Below are positions 43,881 to 55,304 of a stretch of 64,000 nt of DNA, piece after piece (positions within the stretch are counted from its first letter, which is position 1; every line of letters starts with the position of its first letter). The DNA comes from Linyphia triangularis (taxonomy: Eukaryota > Arthropoda > Arachnida > Araneae > Linyphiidae): contig OZ021729.1 of assembly GCA_963978545.1 (NCBI GenBank), positions 93,092,466-93,156,465 of the forward strand. Direction: 5' to 3'. The position numbers and the translations under genes are program-made. The notes under the pieces were generated by a model. That model was given only the letters and a program-made list of their open reading frames with translations, was not told the DNA's origin and made no database searches.

Positions 43881-44370
43881 TATACTATTTGATGAAGAAA
43901 GCAGCCTAGTATTTCTGCTTTAATGACAAAAAAGGTAAAATATATATATATATATCTTCCAAAAGAAAAGAAAGTTTTCCTAGTTGTATAACCCTTCAAC
44001 CACATTTAACATAACTTTCGTTTTTGTTTCAGGGACGGGGATAGTAAGAATTACATCCCACAAACACTACTATTGCTTTTTTATGCATTATTATTTATTG
44101 TATATTAGCAATATGTAATTGGTTGAAAATTAAAATTTCTAAGGAAAATATTTATTCATATATACTTTTTCTTATAGATGCGTATGGCATGTTTATCTAC
44201 ATATCTATGTAATATGATATTGTATTTCATTTTTAAAAAAGATCTTAAATGAAAAAGACTTGAGGAAAATGGTTATTGTGTTTGGTTTGATCAAGGTGAA
44301 ACACCGCACGCTTTATTATGAGACTTGAGACTCCCAATACGAAGTAGTGTTTCACTGAAACGCTCATATA

Positions 44371-44808
44371 TCTGCAACTATTTATCGCACAAGCAATATT
44401 TATATCTATCTAGAAAGCAAAAAAGAGTTGAATAGTTTTATATCAAATGTTTAAATCATTTATTAAAAATGGAAGCGCTTAAATCGAAAAGTAGTGAAAA
44501 TGCAAGGTTTCTCGACTTTGACAGGCTTTTATCGATTTGTAAGTAAATGAATGGTATCAAATGTATATTTAAATTAAAGCCCATTTATTTACATTTCATT
44601 TGAGTTCTGTTTGAACTCAATGCGACTAGCCGTTCGTGCGTAACAGCTGCTCCAGCTATTCTCCAGCGCCCCAGCACCTAAAAAACTAGGAAGCCAAAGG
44701 GGGAGAGTAGGGGACTTTTTGTGGGTTGCTCAGGGCATCAAATAGAGCCACTCTGCAAAATTTCAGCTCAATGGGAATTTGTGCAAGGTTCAACTCTAGA
44801 ATGACTGG
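44371..44808. repeat. Right long terminal inverted repeat
   Basis: Inverted partner of 41847-42280, ending AATGACTGG. Confidence 0.8.
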
Positions 44809-44812
44809 ACTA

Positions 44813-45049
44813 TTTATGGGAATTATTACGTAGTCACCCTGCGTATGTTTTTGTATTTTAAATATTTTTTCTAAAATTTTAATTTCATGTATTTTTTTTA
44901 TGAAATTTTTTGTTTTGGGAGGCTTTGAAGAACCTTTTTCATTGACTTCTTATAAGATATTTTTTCATTAGCTTCATATTTTAAGGTCTTGGTTTAGACC
45001 TCAAATAGCTATTAAAAAACGTCGCACCAAAATGAATTTCGAAAAAAAG
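44813..45049. other. Short AT-rich gap
   Basis: No feature supported. Confidence 0.4.
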
Positions 45050-45668
45050 ATTTTTTCTAATCCATACTCTAGCCCATACTCCTCTTATATGCGTCGACAA
45101 GAGGTGACTACCAGCTGATGGTACCGATGCGGACAGAGACCAGCTTACTGGAGATGATGCTTGGCTGAAGGGGAATGCGAGCGCACTTTCCATGTTCGTA
45201 GAGCTGTCGACATTCATCCAAGGCGGAGTTCAAGTTTAGAACATTCACATTTCTACTCAACAACCATCCTCCCAGTCAGATAACCAACAAGATGGGTGTC
45301 AGAAACTTCCTCCGCATGTCTTGGCCTACATGAGTGCAGCTCACGACACTTTCACCATCTCTAATAATTATGAGACCTCCTCTTTGGACGGACACTCCTT
45401 CCTTGCCTGTCCAGTATCCAGATGATCGTTTGGAAGACGTTCACCAAAAAGAGAATCAACATCAGCTCATGAAGATCATTTAAGGAAGGTGTGGAAAGGC
45501 GAACTGAGAAGGGCCGGATGTTGTCCTTAAAAAATCGTCGTGGTAAGGACACCTTTTTGTAAACCTAAAGTTGTTCATTATAATAGGCTAGCCCCCATAT
45601 TTTAATATTTCTTGTTAAGCTCTTTCTCTTCCCGGGACGTGCAGTCTTTAAGAAGGGAGAAATGTTAC
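45050..45668 (+). pseudogene. Gypsy relic, pol C-terminus and 3' region
   Basis: Just left of the LTR a plus-strand stretch reads KPKVVHYNRLAPI, matching the integrase end KPRVVHYDRLAPYYG of Gypsy copy 1. It is followed by CGGGACGTGCAGTC and the purine run AAGAAGGGAGAAA that acts as the polypurine tract. The rest of the region is too broken to translate. Confidence 0.65.
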
Positions 45669-46012
45669 AAAAATCGTCTGTATCGATCGCTTGTAAACAG
45701 CAATAATACAGGTTAGAGAAAGGTGGCAACACCTAAATCATTCGAGAAAAGCTATTGGTTGACTGGATTTTGTGAGTCTGCCGTGACACTATTTAAAAGA
45801 GAAGGAAAATTAAATCGCCAGTTTAGTCGAGTCGAGAATCGTTTGCTGTTCGGAAAGCATTAGATGTTTCGTTTACTTTCTGAATTAACGTTGGAAATAT
45901 TGAAACTTGATAGCAATTTGTCTGTTGTTCAAAAAGGTTTTGTGAGTCTTCAAAGGAAATTATAGTTTTTATTAAAGTGTGTCATTATATCCTCTGAACG
46001 CTTTGAAGTATC
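45669..46012 (+). repeat. LTR of the second Gypsy family
   Basis: It starts TGTTACAAAAATCG directly after the polypurine tract and matches the reverse complement of solo LTR 36746-37192 (AATACAGGTTAGAGAAAGGT, GGCAACACCTAAAT, TTGTGAGTCTTCAAAGG). The right end is eroded, so its limit is approximate. Confidence 0.7.
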
Positions 46013-46029
46013 GGGAATACCACTTTATA

Positions 46030-46345
46030 AAATGACTAGTGGAATACCCGTGCTTCGCTACAAAATTTTAACATGTGCAATATTTTAGCTAGCTGCGGGG
46101 CCTCGCTTTGCGGAAAGCAGTCATTGATGTATAGGTCCCAATTTTTGGCGCTTCGCTCGCAATCGGAAAAATCAAGTTCACTTCGTTCGCTGAAAAGTTC
46201 ATTGACACATAAGTACAGGCTTACTTCACTTGTTGAAAGGTTCATTACTATGCAAGAATAGGCTCGTTTTTCTCTTGCTGAAAGGTTCATTGTTGCGTAA
46301 GCATAAGCTCGCTTCACTCACTAAAATTTAATTGCTATGTAAAGC
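46030..46345. repeat. CCGTGCTTCGCTACG-type repeat with 44-bp tandem units
   Basis: It begins GGAATACCCGTGCTTCGCTA, then CAAAATTTTAACATG, and a block shared with 63825-64000. From about 46178 four units of about 44 bp repeat (GCTGAAAAGTTCATTGACAC, GTTGAAAGGTTCATTACTAT, GCTGAAAGGTTCATTGTTGC, ACTAAAATTTAATTGCTATG). A 28-base A run follows at 46380-46407. Confidence 0.7.
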
Positions 46346-46459
46346 CGTGATATTAGAAGCCTCTCCTCTGTCAAGGCACAAAAAAAAAAAAAAAAAAAAA
46401 AAAAAAACGTTAATACAAAAATACAACACCCCTTTAAGATTATTTTAACACGTGTAGTG

Positions 46460-47400
46460 GAAAGCAAAATTAGAAGGCCTTTCAGAGCTCTAGGCCAATT
46501 AGAAGTCACTTTTTGTGAATATATTAATTAAAAAACAAATTAAAATTGTAAAATTCTTTTAGTCAAAAGTCCAATTAGAAGGCCAAAACTACTTGTGTTG
46601 GAAAACCAATTAGAAATCGTTTTGTAAAATATTTGTTAATTAAGAAACAAATAAAATTTTAAACTTCTGTTTTTCAAAAGTCCAGTTAGACGGTCAAAAC
46701 TACTTACGTTGAAATTTTCAGAGCTGTAGCCCTATTAGAAATCGTTTTTTAAAATAAGTATTAATAAAAAAATAAAAAAGAAAGAAAGAAAAAATTAAAA
46801 ATTCTGTTTTTCAAAAGTCTAATTAAAAGGCCAAAACTAATTACGTTGAAAATTTCAGACCTGTAGCCGTATTAGAAATCATTTTGTAAAATATTTATTA
46901 ATTAATTAAAAAAGAACTAAATAAACATGTAATATTCTGTTTTTAAAATTCCAATTAGAAGGCCAAAACTACTTATGTAGAAAATTTCAGAGCTGTAGCC
47001 CTATTAATAATCGTTTTGTAAAATGTTTATTAATTAATTAAAAAAGAACAAAATAAAAATTTAAAATTCTGTTTTTTAAAAGTCCGATTAAAAGGTCAGA
47101 ACTACTTATGTTGAAAATTTCAGAGCTGTAGCCCTATTAGATATCGTTTTGTAACATATTTATTAATTAATTAAAAAAGAACTAATTAAATTTTTAAAAT
47201 TCTGTTTGTGATGTATACAATTAGAAGGCCAAAACTAATTATGCTAAAAATTTCAGAGCTGTAGCCCTATTAGATATCGTTTTGTAACATATTTATTAAT
47301 TAATTAAAAAAGAACTAATTAAATTTTTAAAATTCTGTTTGTGATGTATACAATTAGAAGGCCAAAACTAATTATGCTAAAAATTTCAGAGCTCTACTCG
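46460..47400. repeat. 132-bp satellite array, about 8 monomers
   Basis: The landmark CCAATTAGAAGGCCAAAACT recurs near 46571, 46682, 46819, 46951, 47083, 47217 and 47350, with a first partial unit near 46466. Each monomer holds TTTCAGAGCTGTAGCCCTAT, ATCGTTTTGTAA and TTATTAATTAATT. The last two spacings are 134 and 133 bp and those monomers are nearly identical, so the right end is the youngest. Early units vary in length (about 105-137 bp). Confidence 0.85.
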
Positions 47401-47454
47401 AATTTTAAGTAGGTTTCTATAGAGCCACAGACACATCTTGTTTTATTATTATAG

Positions 47455-47725
47455 ATGAACACCCAAGTGTCAAGTCATATCACATCCTTGCGACCTTGGT
47501 GTCTCCAACCAACAAAGACCCTAGGTTTGAGACTTTATTGAAAATAATTCAATGTCCGAGGGATGTTTAAAAGGATTTTACCTGGGTAAACAAGGGGTAT
47601 TAAAACAAGAAAATCTATTATCTTTTTCTAGAGCATGTGACTGTAAAGCCATTTTTTCATTAGAACAGGAGCTCAATTAACAAATGCTCTTTTGCGGGAT
47701 TTCAATACATATTTCAAGCAACTGT
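47455..47725 (-). repeat. Left member of a 270-bp inverted pair
   Basis: GTGTCAAGTCATATCACATC, GACCTTGG-GTCTCC, AAAAGGATT, GAAAATCTA and TCATTAGAACAGG occur here and, in inverted order, at 53320-53590. Read on the minus strand both end in W-[RQ]-x-QGR-x-DVI then stop, so the shared block looks like the 3' end of a gene present in two opposed copies. Confidence 0.7.
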
Positions 47726-48899
47726 AATAGATAAAAAACGAAGGTATACTGTTTGCTTTATGACAGGTGGTTACGTTACTAATGCCCAATCAGTAGGATC
47801 TATGTAGTCCTTTGCCTCAAATGGAAACTTTTCCAGCTGCAATCCATTTTAGAATCAATTATCTTATACTTTTTGACGTTTTTCCACAAGTTCAGGTCAC
47901 CTTCAGAAGCAAGTGGGGGCTTCTATCCATGTCTTTAATATACAAAAAAGCATTAAACTGTCCAAACCCTGCATTTTTTCTCTTTATTAGTTATATGGAA
48001 AACCTCTTGCTGATCTCTGAATAGGATTTAACAAAGTATTGGAGTTTAGCCATCCACGGTGGGTGATGAATAGCACCTGCTGCTCTCCAAAGTATTTCTT
48101 CTAGTGGATTGCCCAAAACGATTAATGTCAGATAGATTACTTTTTTATAACCATCATAGATTTATCCACAGTTGAAATGAAGGCTATATTTGAAACTCTT
48201 CAGCGTCTTCTTTCAGTTCTAAATCCTAGAATCGTATGTATGCAATTCTTTTTCAAAATGTTTTAAGTCTGTTAAAGAGGGAAACTCCTGGGGAACATGA
48301 TGGCACAACTTAAATAACTTTGCTAATAGTAGTTCTATGACATGGTGCCTCAATAGTTCACTTCCGATTTTTTTTCTAAGTTAATGCATGCCTCTTATAC
48401 ACAACCAGTAGTTATACTCGTAGTATCAAAACTTTGTCCAAATTTAAGTCTCAACTAGCCATTGTCTAGCATAAAAACAGTTTTTGAAATATATTTCGCT
48501 GTTCTTCCACCACTGAACTTTGAGACACTTAGAAGTTTTTCGATGCCTTTCCCAAAATATATACAGATAAACGATCAATCTTTCTCAATCCAAAATATTT
48601 TGGCAGAAGTTTGCCATTTCAATGAAAGACAATAGGACGGTAAGATTTAAAGTTACCTAGTGCTTGAGTCAGCGTATTCTTTTCTAGCTTTTTTCTTGAT
48701 TTTTGACCCCTCTTTAAAGAGGAAACGTTCGAGGAACATGCCCCTAAGCTGCTACTACTGGAACAATCAAACGAAGTGCTTCACGATCAGACGGTGTTTT
48801 TGATAATATGGATGTTGCTAGATACAGTAGATAACTGTTGCCAAACTATATTGTATGTATTAAAAAACCATAAAACTTTGTTTTCTTAAAATGTAGACA

Positions 48900-49050
48900 T
48901 GCGTTCTTATCAGCATAAAACTCGAAAATTATGCGAAATTACAAAAAAAGTGTAAAAATGAATGGTCTTTGAGCGCCACCTTTTTATAGGAGTAGGAAGC
49001 TAAAATTTTAGGAGAATAATACTATGAGTAAATGTAAAAAAAATTAGGGG
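48900..49050. other. Short AT-rich stretch within the decayed region
   Basis: No feature seen. A GGGGGTGTCTGG tract at 49048-49060 starts a new G-richer line of sequence. Confidence 0.25.
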
Positions 49051-49469
49051 GTGTCTGGGTCTGTAGCTGGGGAAAAAAAAATTGAATCACCCTACTATTA
49101 CATGGTCTTTTTAGGTTTTTACATTTTTACTAATGTATTGAGAACCAAAAGTCAAAATGAAATGAAAAAAATTCTAGAGGGGTTTTCGACCATGCTAATT
49201 CTAATGGAAGAAAAAAAAAACATGTTTCTATTTTTAAAAATTTAAGACTTGTTCCGTTAATTAATAATTATTTATTAAAAAAGGATTTAAAACAAAAGTG
49301 GCATGTTATTTATGTTTGGCGTTCAATAAACTGTCTTTGAAACAAAAAATGCTAAAATATATTAATTATTTAAGAATTTATGGCCAAAAAAAAAAACGAA
49401 TTTTCTTTTTAACATTAATTTACCATTTTTTTTACATCATTTTCTTTTTAACATTAATTTACCATTTTT

Positions 49470-49640
49470 TTTTACATCATTTAAATTACCAACCACTCAC
49501 TGGATAATTATGAAATTTGGCATTTTGACTTTTTTTTTGGATTCTAAATCTGAATACGGTATAATATTACGGGATTTCCATTGAACTTTTTAAAGTTAGG
49601 TTTAGTTTTAATATAGATGACCCCTCATGATAATTATATA
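49470..49640 (-). repeat. Dispersed repeat, partner of 28905-29075
   Basis: The reverse complement matches 28905-29075 in order (see that entry). Left of it, TTTTCTTTTTAACATTAATT then TACCATTTTTTTT is tandemly doubled (49402-49475). Confidence 0.65.
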
Positions 49641-50300
49641 CAATTATTAATGATCTTCCACGATTTTCAACGGTTTTTGACTTTTGTTATTTCATCAATT
49701 AGAATAGAAGCCATCGTTCGGATATTTTTTACGTACTGTACCATAAAGGCACTTTTCTGTAGAGTTGATTGAACAACAGATTTAAAATTATCTTTGAAAT
49801 ACTTGGGTCATTTTAAAAACCTCTTGTTATACGTAAATAATTCTAGTATGACATTTTATTGTAAACCATAAGAAAGACTTTCATGGCAAACTTTCAACTG
49901 TTGGATTAAATCAAGTGACGCAATCTAAACTTCGCTTTGATATTTGTCAGCCATCTTAAATGGATTTGTTTGTTAGTATAGCCTGAAGTATTTTCCAAAG
50001 ATATTTCTGGTCAACTTTTTAAAATCAGCTTCTGGAAAAACACAATCTGTATTAATGTTTTCTACCGGTGATAAATCTTAACAGCTTAGTAAATGTTTTC
50101 CTATTGGAACACTAAGAAAAAGGTTCAGAAATTGGACCATCGAGGGTAACCACAACTTTCCTAAGAGCCGTTTTAATGCGGTAACCAAGAGTTTTAATAG
50201 TTTTCTCACCAATGAATTTTATTATCACGACCGAAAAACCAAGTGTCTTGCTAGATGCTCAGTCTACAAGGACATAATCCTGAATTTTTAAACGAATTTG

Positions 50301-51489
50301 ACGTCACAGAAAAAAGCTATGAAATTTTGTGTTTATGTTCTGTTGATGTTGTTTGCACTTGTAAATCGTTCACTTTTGTCTTACGGATATTAATTATTAT
50401 TTATAATATTTTCGGTGAGTAAATTTTTTTCAAAATGTTAATATAAAAGTATAATGCACCAAATGAGATTCGGTTGCATTTTATTTCAAAAGCCATTTCT
50501 AAAAAATGGTCTTTGAAATCTTCACTGTATACTGTATTAAATGTGTATATATTAAGCCTAAGCTATTTTCCTGTCAGATTTTATTAGATAGCAATTTATT
50601 AATGATTTTAAATATTTGAACTGAGGAATCTAACCTAGTTTTGGGATAATTTTCTCGGTATTGTTCATAACATTCTTGATGTAAGTGTATTTTTGAAAGG
50701 ATTGAAAACAGATGTGGTATATTACATTTAGCATTCTTTTTTTTTTTTCTTTTTTTTTTCTTTTGACGATTAGAAAATTCGCCAAAACAAAAAAACACAG
50801 CAACTGAAAGAAGATTAAAATATAAATAATTAACTGAATTAATATTATAACGTAAAATAAAATCTGCCGCCAAAAACAACATTTATCTGAAAAAAGGAGA
50901 AAAAAAAAATGCCAAATAAAATCGCACCAAAGAAATGTCCTATACTACATCTGTACCCATGATTGTTTTGAGATCTTTCTATGGATACTTATCTTCTTAG
51001 GCGTTTAAGTAACGCCTGACTAAATGCTTCGCTGAATCTTAAAAAAAAAACCAGTACTGTTTGTTGACATTATCTAGCTGTGTTTATCAAGCAACTTGAG
51101 TTAAAATTTATATTTGTCCTGAGGATCACAAGTTTAAGCCTTCACTCCACTTAAATGTTGGCTTGTAGAATAAGGTGTGATTATGTACTATAAATTTGTA
51201 CTTATGTATAATGAGTGTAAGTACCGATTATACTAAATAACAAATTTTCCTAAAAGATATTCTAAAAGTACTAGAAATGTTGAAGAATACTGGCTAGTTT
51301 TTATTCATATTTTCCACAAATTTCAAAAAGTTATCTAAGTTAGACATGAAAATTTTTTGAAATTCAAAATCAGAAACAACTTTTGATGGAACTAGTTTTG
51401 AAAAAGATGAATCTTCTTCCTGTCATTCCTAATGACAATGTGATTGTAGAACGAAGATGAAAATTTGAATAGAATGTTGTTGGTCACTG
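50301..51489. other. AT-rich gap
   Basis: A T/CT-rich run lies at 50738-50764. No gene is supported. The 102-codon minus ORF across it is homopolymer-driven. Confidence 0.4.
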
Positions 51490-51860
51490 AGCATTACTTG
51501 TTTACTTAATTAGGCTCTTCACGCCGTTAAGGAATCCAACTTACCTCTCCATACCTTCCGATCTTTTGCCAGGGATCTTGCTTCCTCTAGACCATTTAAG
51601 CGATCCTTTTTTAGGTCTGATTGCATTTGATTTTGCCAAGTTGTCCTAGGCCTTCCTCTTTTCCTCTTGCCATCAGGAGCCCAGGAGAAAGAAACGTGTT
51701 AGATTCTCTTTTGACATTCTTAATACCTGACCCGTCCATCGCCACCTTCTCTTACCGATTTCTTCTTCGATTGAAGAAGATTTTAAGGATTCTTCTAATA
51801 CGATTATTTTGGAAAACTTCAAGTTTAGCATTAGCATACATTTAAAAAATTGTGTCAAAA
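51490..51860 (-). pseudogene. RTE/CR1-like LINE, C-terminal fragment
   Basis: On the minus strand RRWRWTGQVLRMSKENLTR is followed, after a frame change, by APDGKRKRGRPRTTW and then EARSLAKDRKVWR. This is the stereotyped end of RTE/Jockey-type endonuclease-RT proteins (WxGHVxRM, GKRxRGRPxxTW, AxDRxxWR). Only the last 120 or so residues remain. The RT core is absent. Confidence 0.8.
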
Positions 51861-53319
51861 CTCATAATGACAAAGTGCAATCTCAAAGTATGAAAAGAAA
51901 ACTAGCCACTCTTTCTGTATGATTATATATATATTTAATTAACCTACTTTAAATTCAAGTCTTGGTATCGATGAGTTTGATTTCTTTTATAGCGCTATGC
52001 AATTTTTGATTTCCGAAACAGACACGACAGCATATCGAGACACTCTTGCGTCGATTGTCGAGCTGCCGTCGGAGCTTTCTGGGTTTCTTCCTAATCAAGG
52101 CACAAATGTGAGGCAGCTTCCCTTTTAAAGTCCACCCAGAAGGCATCCGCCCTAGATTCTTCGAAATGTCTATTGTTTGGACATGATAGTTTCAATCACA
52201 TTAAGTATTATAATTTATTTTTTTCACAAATTGCAATTTCTTATAAAATACAATTTTATGCAAGAAATATTGTTGTTTAAGCTTAAGATGGCTATTTTGA
52301 AAACTTTCTTTTTCTTAGTTCAATTTTTATTTCACCATAATTTCAGTCATATAAAAACTAAATGAGTAATTCTTGCTGCGTAGTCTACATACAAAGACAC
52401 CCAGCTGAATTGCTTTTTTTGTCTACCAGAACAAGCATTCTTGAATTGGCTATTTGAAACAATGTGTTAGTACAAACTTTTGTAGATGAGATATTCTTTA
52501 TCATTCTAGAACTCTGTTCATGGAAAAGCAACCAATCTCTACAAAATTAAAATGAATTTAATTTACTTCGTAATACTCTTAAAAAGTTTTGTAAAAATGT
52601 CATTGAATTATAAAAATATAACTTGTTTAATTACGCACTAAATTATAGAAACTATGTTTTACTCGATATCTAGATAAGAGAAGTTTCTTAAATATTAAAA
52701 GATATTTTGTATAATTAGTCTTTTTAAAGGAAGAATTTGTGGGCAAATGTTCAATTTCTTCGTAAAGGAATTTCTGGTTTTAAATGAAAGATTATTTAAA
52801 TATTTTTTTTTTTAATAATATTGTTTTTGTATTTTAGTTTTTAAGAAAAATTAAATTGAAATTATTTCAGTGTAACCACCAATCAGTTTTGAAACAACAA
52901 GCTTTTGAATAAATTAAATTTGAACAAATTAATTTTTAAAATTTATTCCTTAAAAGTATACGAATTTTAAATTTATTCCTATGCTTTAATTTAGAATAGA
53001 TTATCTAGTTATTCATTGTAACTATTCCAACTTTGATGCATTTTCATCCATCTTCGTATGCAATCTTACCTAAGTAGTGATTTGTGATGGGTTTGCACTG
53101 TGAGGTCACGATCTGGTTGTTTCGGGCCTGATACAACTATAACACTCCGCTCGTGAAACTGAGCATCTAGCAAGATACTTGGTTTTTCGCGCACGAATAT
53201 AATTCTTCAACCAAAGATTCATATTCTTCTAGTTCCGGACTAGCTACAATTTATTTGCTTCGACCATAAAAATAGAGCGCAATTATGAAGTGCGAATTGA
53301 ACCTAAATGGTCTTTTCAT
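51861..53319. other. AT-rich gap with one unassigned ORF
   Basis: A 63-codon minus ORF at 51955-52146 (basic, RKKPRKLRRQLDNRRK) has no recognised family. 53140-53190 matches 50225-50290 in inverted orientation (AAGTGTCTTGCTAGATGCTC type). The rest is featureless. Confidence 0.4.
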
Positions 53320-53590
53320 TAAAAAATTTCGATTTATCTATTGCAGATGATGATTTACTAAGGTTACAACATTTAAATCCCTGTTCTAATGGAAGTATGA
53401 CTCTATGGTCACTTGCTCTAAGAAAAGAAAGTAGATTTTCTGGCAGCCCTTGTTTCATTTGTTTTTACTCTCGTGAAATCCTTTTACACTCCTTTGAACT
53501 CTGTGACGTTAAATCATTTTCAAAAACGTGTGTAGTTTGGAGACTCCAAGGTCGTGCGGATGTGATATGACTTGACACTTCATTTCATAA
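53320..53590 (+). pseudogene. Right member of the inverted pair, gene end copy
   Basis: An 87-codon frame (53307-53570) ends CVVWRLQGRADVI and stop. The same stop position and QGRxDVI end occur on the minus strand at 47455-47725, while the DNA between differs. The conserved end supports a real, decayed coding region. The protein family is not recognised. Confidence 0.55.
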
Positions 53591-54027
53591 AATGATATTC
53601 CTTTAAAACGCTCTATTTCTATACTATAAATAAAATAATTGAATTTAAGAATGGGTTAAAAATGAAAAATATGTTTGGTAAAAAAATGTAAAGTTTTCAT
53701 GAAGGGAGACCTAAATGTTACATGACAGATATAATTTGTTTATTACTGTTTTTGTTTTACTACTGTTTCCGCCTGAACACAAATTTGCTTTATAATTATG
53801 TTTTAAAAAAATTAAAAATGTTCGTTTTTGAGAAGAAAAAAAAAAAAAAAGAAAAAAAAAATCAAAGTTTAGGTCCATTCCAGGAGACCTAAACATTTTT
53901 CAAATGAGCGAAAATATCCTTTTGGTAACTAGTGACCGTGACAACTTTTTATTGACTTGAAATTTTGGTATTTCCGAAAAAAAAAGAAGTTTATGGTGGT
54001 CTCGTGTACACCTAAGCACCCGTGATC
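53591..54027. other. AT-rich gap
   Basis: An A-rich run lies at 53836-53863. GGAGACCTAAA occurs twice (about 53705 and 53882). No gene is seen. Confidence 0.4.
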
Positions 54028-54285
54028 ACTTTTGCCGAGTGGTTAGAGCACCTCTCTTCTGATATAGGAGTCCCGGGTTCGAGTCCCCGTTAGTGCACAT
54101 TGAACAGTGGTGACTCGGATATTCGAACATATCAGTGGCGCCATCTATTGCACGATTTCCACCTCAGCATCTCTCACGCAAGCGACCCCTTCGCGATTCA
54201 CTAGGGCTGTGGTGATCACGTGTACAAATGACAGATACAAAACCTAGGCATCACTTTTGCCTAGCGGTGTTAGAGTGGTACAAGT
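54028..54285 (+). mobile_element. Second tRNA-derived SINE family
   Basis: The A-box-like GCCGAGTGGTTAGAGCACC and the B box GGGTTCGAGTCCCC are correctly ordered about 35 bp apart. A non-tRNA body follows (GGCGCCATCTATTGCACG, GGGCTGTGGTGATCACG). GTGATCAC occurs at both edges (54026-54033 and 54212-54219) as a possible duplication. A second partial head starts at about 54252 (TTTTGCCTAGCGGTGTTAGA). The acceptor stem of a real tRNA is lacking. Confidence 0.75.
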
Positions 54286-55079
54286 TTTTCAGAGATACAC
54301 GTGTATGGATTGTTTGAAAGAGAGAGAGAGAGAGACGAGTGAGCAGATAGTGTTTTTATTGTTCCGCTTCGAACCGGATTCCGACTGCGATTGCCAGAAG
54401 ACCCACTGCAGTCTTATGAGCGAGACAATCACCTGAAAGAAGAACACATTTCATAAATTCCTCATCTTTAAGAGAAATCGTGTGTTCCCTTCAACCAGTG
54501 TACCCTAGGGTTCCACTCAAATGCTTTAGGGGTTCCACAAGTCAATGCTAAGATTCGAACTCGATATAATGAAGCATTGGGAGGCATAATATAGAATGTT
54601 TTGCTAATTTAAGTGATTTCTTGGTAACATATAATATTCTACCAGAATTTAAAAAGCAATATTGTGGAACATTTTAGTAGATTTTTGGAATATTTTCCCC
54701 CTACTTGCAATAATTTAAGTTGGGTCTTTCCAATCAAGGATCATTCCACCCACTCTGTATAAAACCCCGTTTGGTGCTTCTTAAAAATATCTTTATATTT
54801 CAACTGAAATTGTATTTTTTAATTTTTATTTATGAATAATTTATGTGTTTAATAATTTATAAATAAAATGTGCATATATATAAGACGCTATTTTTAATTT
54901 ATATCATTTCATTTAATCATTTTCGTACAACTCACCAAATTTCAAAGTTTTATAGAAAGTAGTCTCTAAATGTTGTAATCACAGCGAGTATAGGGAATGA
55001 TCTTTACTTCCTCTTAAGAGTTTGTACGATTGCGCGGCCAGCTGCATATAAAGTTAGTTCCCAAAAGGCAATTTGAATT
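54286..55079. other. AT-rich gap
   Basis: A short AG repeat (GAGAGAGAGAGAGA near 54321-54334). No gene is seen. Confidence 0.4.
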
Positions 55080-55304
55080 TTGAGACATGTTTGCTTACTT
55101 GAAGAGGCTTCTAAGATTTTCTGGCATGTTAATTATTATGACTGGTTTGCATATTTCCTACCTTTACATGCATTGGGACAATGGGAAATAACACCACATG
55201 CTAATTGGTTTCCAGATTCTCTGGTGCTGCCAATAACAAATGAGGAATTGAATGCTTTTGAAAGAAAATTGTACCACAATAATGCTAACAATAGTATACA
55301 ATAG
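55080..55304 (+). CDS. Unidentified 74-codon ORF
   Basis: The frame is Trp/His/Leu-rich (IFWHVNYYDWFAYF, then LGQWEITPHANWFPDS). Its composition is more protein-like than most small ORFs here, and it has no upstream splice site that I trust. I recognise no family. It could be the end of a transposon gene or chance. Confidence 0.2.
   Translation: MRHVCLLEEASKIFWHVNYYDWFAYFLPLHALGQWEITPHANWFPDSLVLPITNEELNAFERKLYHNNANNSIQ

Larger units (their letters stand above)
41847..44808. mobile_element. DNA element with about 435-bp TIRs around a PIN-like gene
   Basis: The left arm 41847-42280 and right arm 44371-44808 are inverted copies. They share AATCTTGCACAAATTCCCAT/AACCTTGCACAAATTCCCAT, GAGCAGCTGTTACGCACGAA, AAATAAATGGGCTTTAATTT and AATCGATAAAAGCCTGTCAA. 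The outer tips are CCAGTCATT. TA lies 2 bases outside both tips, so a TA target is possible. The decayed gene at 42688-43880 lies between the arms. I cannot assign a superfamily. Confidence 0.8.
47726..50300 (-). pseudogene. Decayed gene of unknown family, minus strand
   Basis: Near 48020-48140 the minus strand reads ILWRAAGAIHHPPWMAKLQY, a WR-x-GA-[IMF]-H-x-[AP]-[RP]WM-[AS]K block that I recall from uncharacterised proteins common in arthropod genomes. Other blocks are visible near 47815 (EKFPFEAKDYIDP) and near 50230-50290. The region is full of stops and frame changes, and I cannot build a protein. It leads into the end block at 47455-47725. Confidence 0.45.

Noticed and set aside
46460..47400. 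CRISPR-like array
   Set aside because: The repeats are contiguous 132-bp monomers without unique spacers, and the DNA is eukaryotic.
54028..54100. Possible tRNA gene
   Set aside because: The A and B boxes are present but the acceptor stem does not pair and a long repeat body follows, so it is a SINE.
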